Below the pieces are notes generated by a model. It did no database searches. It saw nothing but the letters and a program-made list of their open reading frames with translations, and had not been told where the DNA came from. From the NCBI RefSeq assembly GCF_009796845.1, contig NZ_CP047025.1, positions 2,480,001 through 2,544,000 of the forward strand: a stretch of DNA of 64,000 nt, read 5' to 3'. The position numbers and the translations under genes were made by a program. This document shows, piece by piece, positions 63,320-64,000 of the stretch (positions are counted from its first letter, which is position 1; each line of letters opens with the position of its first letter). Source of the DNA: Cobetia sp. L2A1. Lineage in GTDB: Bacteria; Pseudomonadota; Gammaproteobacteria; Pseudomonadales; Halomonadaceae.

Positions 63320-64000
63320 TTACAGGTCTAGAGCAATTTTGGTGGCGACTGCAACTTGATACAGAATCTGCGTGATACTACCCGCCAGCTGTAGATTGTT
63401 GGTTGGAGGGGCCGGGAGAACGAGGATTTCGTCTCCTGAGCGGAGATTGACATCTTCGGCGTGACGCACCGCACCGTTTTGACGCACTACCAGGATCTGC
63501 TCATCGTCAGCATGCTGTGTGAATCCGCCCGCGTTCTTGATGTAGTCCATCACGCTCAACCCTGGTGTGTAGACCGCTGCCTGTGGTACGACGACTTCTC
63601 CACTGATCAACAAGGAATCGCTGACTTCCGGTAGCGTCACGACATCGCCGTCCTGCAATCTCACATCTGCAATTTCTCCATCATCACGCGCGACAACCAA
63701 TCTACCTGTTGGCTCTGTCTCTCGCGCCTTCTCTACGAACTGCTGAATGAGACTGGCTTCTTGCTCACGCGACGATGCTTCATTAGTGGTCGAAGTCGGT
63801 GTGCCAAGGTATGTCATTTCCAAGCGCCTTAGGCTCTCTTCCAACGATTTGGCTTGCTGCTCCTTCACACTTTCACGACGAATGGAAACGCTCTGATAAT
63901 CTGTTAGCCCCTTAGGTACGCCGACGGCATTGAGTAATTCGCCAAGATGCGCATTACGAGGCAAGGCATAACGTGAAGGACCGTAAAAGCTGCCTTCCAG
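63320..64000 (-). CDS. Capsule export outer-membrane/periplasmic protein (KpsD/Wza type), partial
   Basis: The reading frame is open to the right edge of the window, so the start lies beyond base 64000. The visible 226 residues contain an SLBB-like domain: VRLQDGDVVTLPEVSDSLLI, ISGEVVVPQAAVYTPGLSVM, DYIKNAGGFTQHADDEQILV and a final AVRHAEDVNLRSGDEILVLP. This is the KpsD/Wza-type polysaccharide export family. A coiled-coil-like stretch precedes it. The gene heads the visible operon and ends 2 bp before kpsM. Confidence 0.85.
   Translation of the reverse strand: MEGSFYGPSRYALPRNAHLGELLNAVGVPKGLTDYQSVSIRRESVKEQQAKSLEESLRRLEMTYLGTPTSTTNEASSREQEASLIQQFVEKARETEPTGRLVVARDDGEIADVRLQDGDVVTLPEVSDSLLISGEVVVPQAAVYTPGLSVMDYIKNAGGFTQHADDEQILVVRQNGAVRHAEDVNLRSGDEILVLPAPPTNNLQLAGSITQILYQVAVATKIALDL

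Noticed and set aside
1..64000. tRNA, rRNA or CRISPR array
   Set aside because: No cloverleaf-type sequence, ribosomal segment or evenly spaced repeats were noticed; short unrecognised RNAs cannot be excluded by eye.

Overview
The window looks like chromosome of a moderately halophilic marine gammaproteobacterium of the Halomonadaceae, most like Cobetia or Halomonas. This is an inference from the gene set (TRAP and tripartite tricarboxylate carriers, a BCCT carrier, periplasmic KatB-type catalases, a KpsDMTE capsule locus) and from the high-GC background. No rRNA, tRNA or CRISPR array was seen.

Bases 1-11.4 kb hold a sugar-acid uptake and breakdown region: the end of a 2-hydroxyacid dehydrogenase, a LacI-type regulator, a TRAP transporter (dctPQM), a YieH-like phosphatase, mannonate dehydratase (uxuA), an RraA-like protein and a TctCBA carrier. 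Uptake of a hexuronate or aldonate and its conversion to 2-keto-3-deoxygluconate is the simplest reading. GC-rich hairpins follow both binding-protein genes.

Bases 11.4-25.3 kb are mostly housekeeping and stress genes: a MarR regulator with a ferric-siderophore reductase and a candidate Fur site, a second YieH-like phosphatase, two tandem copies of a periplasmic catalase plus ankyrin pair (katB-ankB), a BCCT carrier, a GMC oxidoreductase divergent from a LysR regulator, and a DUF938 methyltransferase-like gene. The downstream catalase copy lacks the conserved distal-pocket asparagine. Both copies share an OxyR-like promoter block.

Bases 25.4-31 kb carry two paralogous glycosyltransferase-like genes behind a phytanoyl-CoA-dioxygenase-like gene, a 0.9-kb AT-rich gap and a stand-alone Hint-domain protein.

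Bases 31-38.3 kb are an insertion-sequence graveyard: three IS30-type relics, one IS5-type relic and one apparently intact 910-bp IS5-family element nested in an IS30 relic. A low-GC TPR-glycosyltransferase gene sits among them.

Bases 38.3-64 kb, all on the minus strand, are a capsule or surface-polysaccharide locus. Read in the direction of transcription it runs kpsD-like (cut by the window edge), kpsM, kpsT, kpsE, a 1138-aa double glycosyltransferase, a sulfotransferase, a glycosyltransferase-pyruvyltransferase fusion, rmlB, rmlD, rmlA, a terminator, rmlC, two rhamnan/HAD-type proteins, two sulfotransferase-like proteins, a pyruvyltransferase, GT61 and GT2 enzymes, another sulfotransferase-like protein and a GT2 double-domain protein. 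Together they suggest an exported rhamnose-containing polysaccharide carrying acidic (sulfate and pyruvate) groups. The glycan structure cannot be read from sequence.
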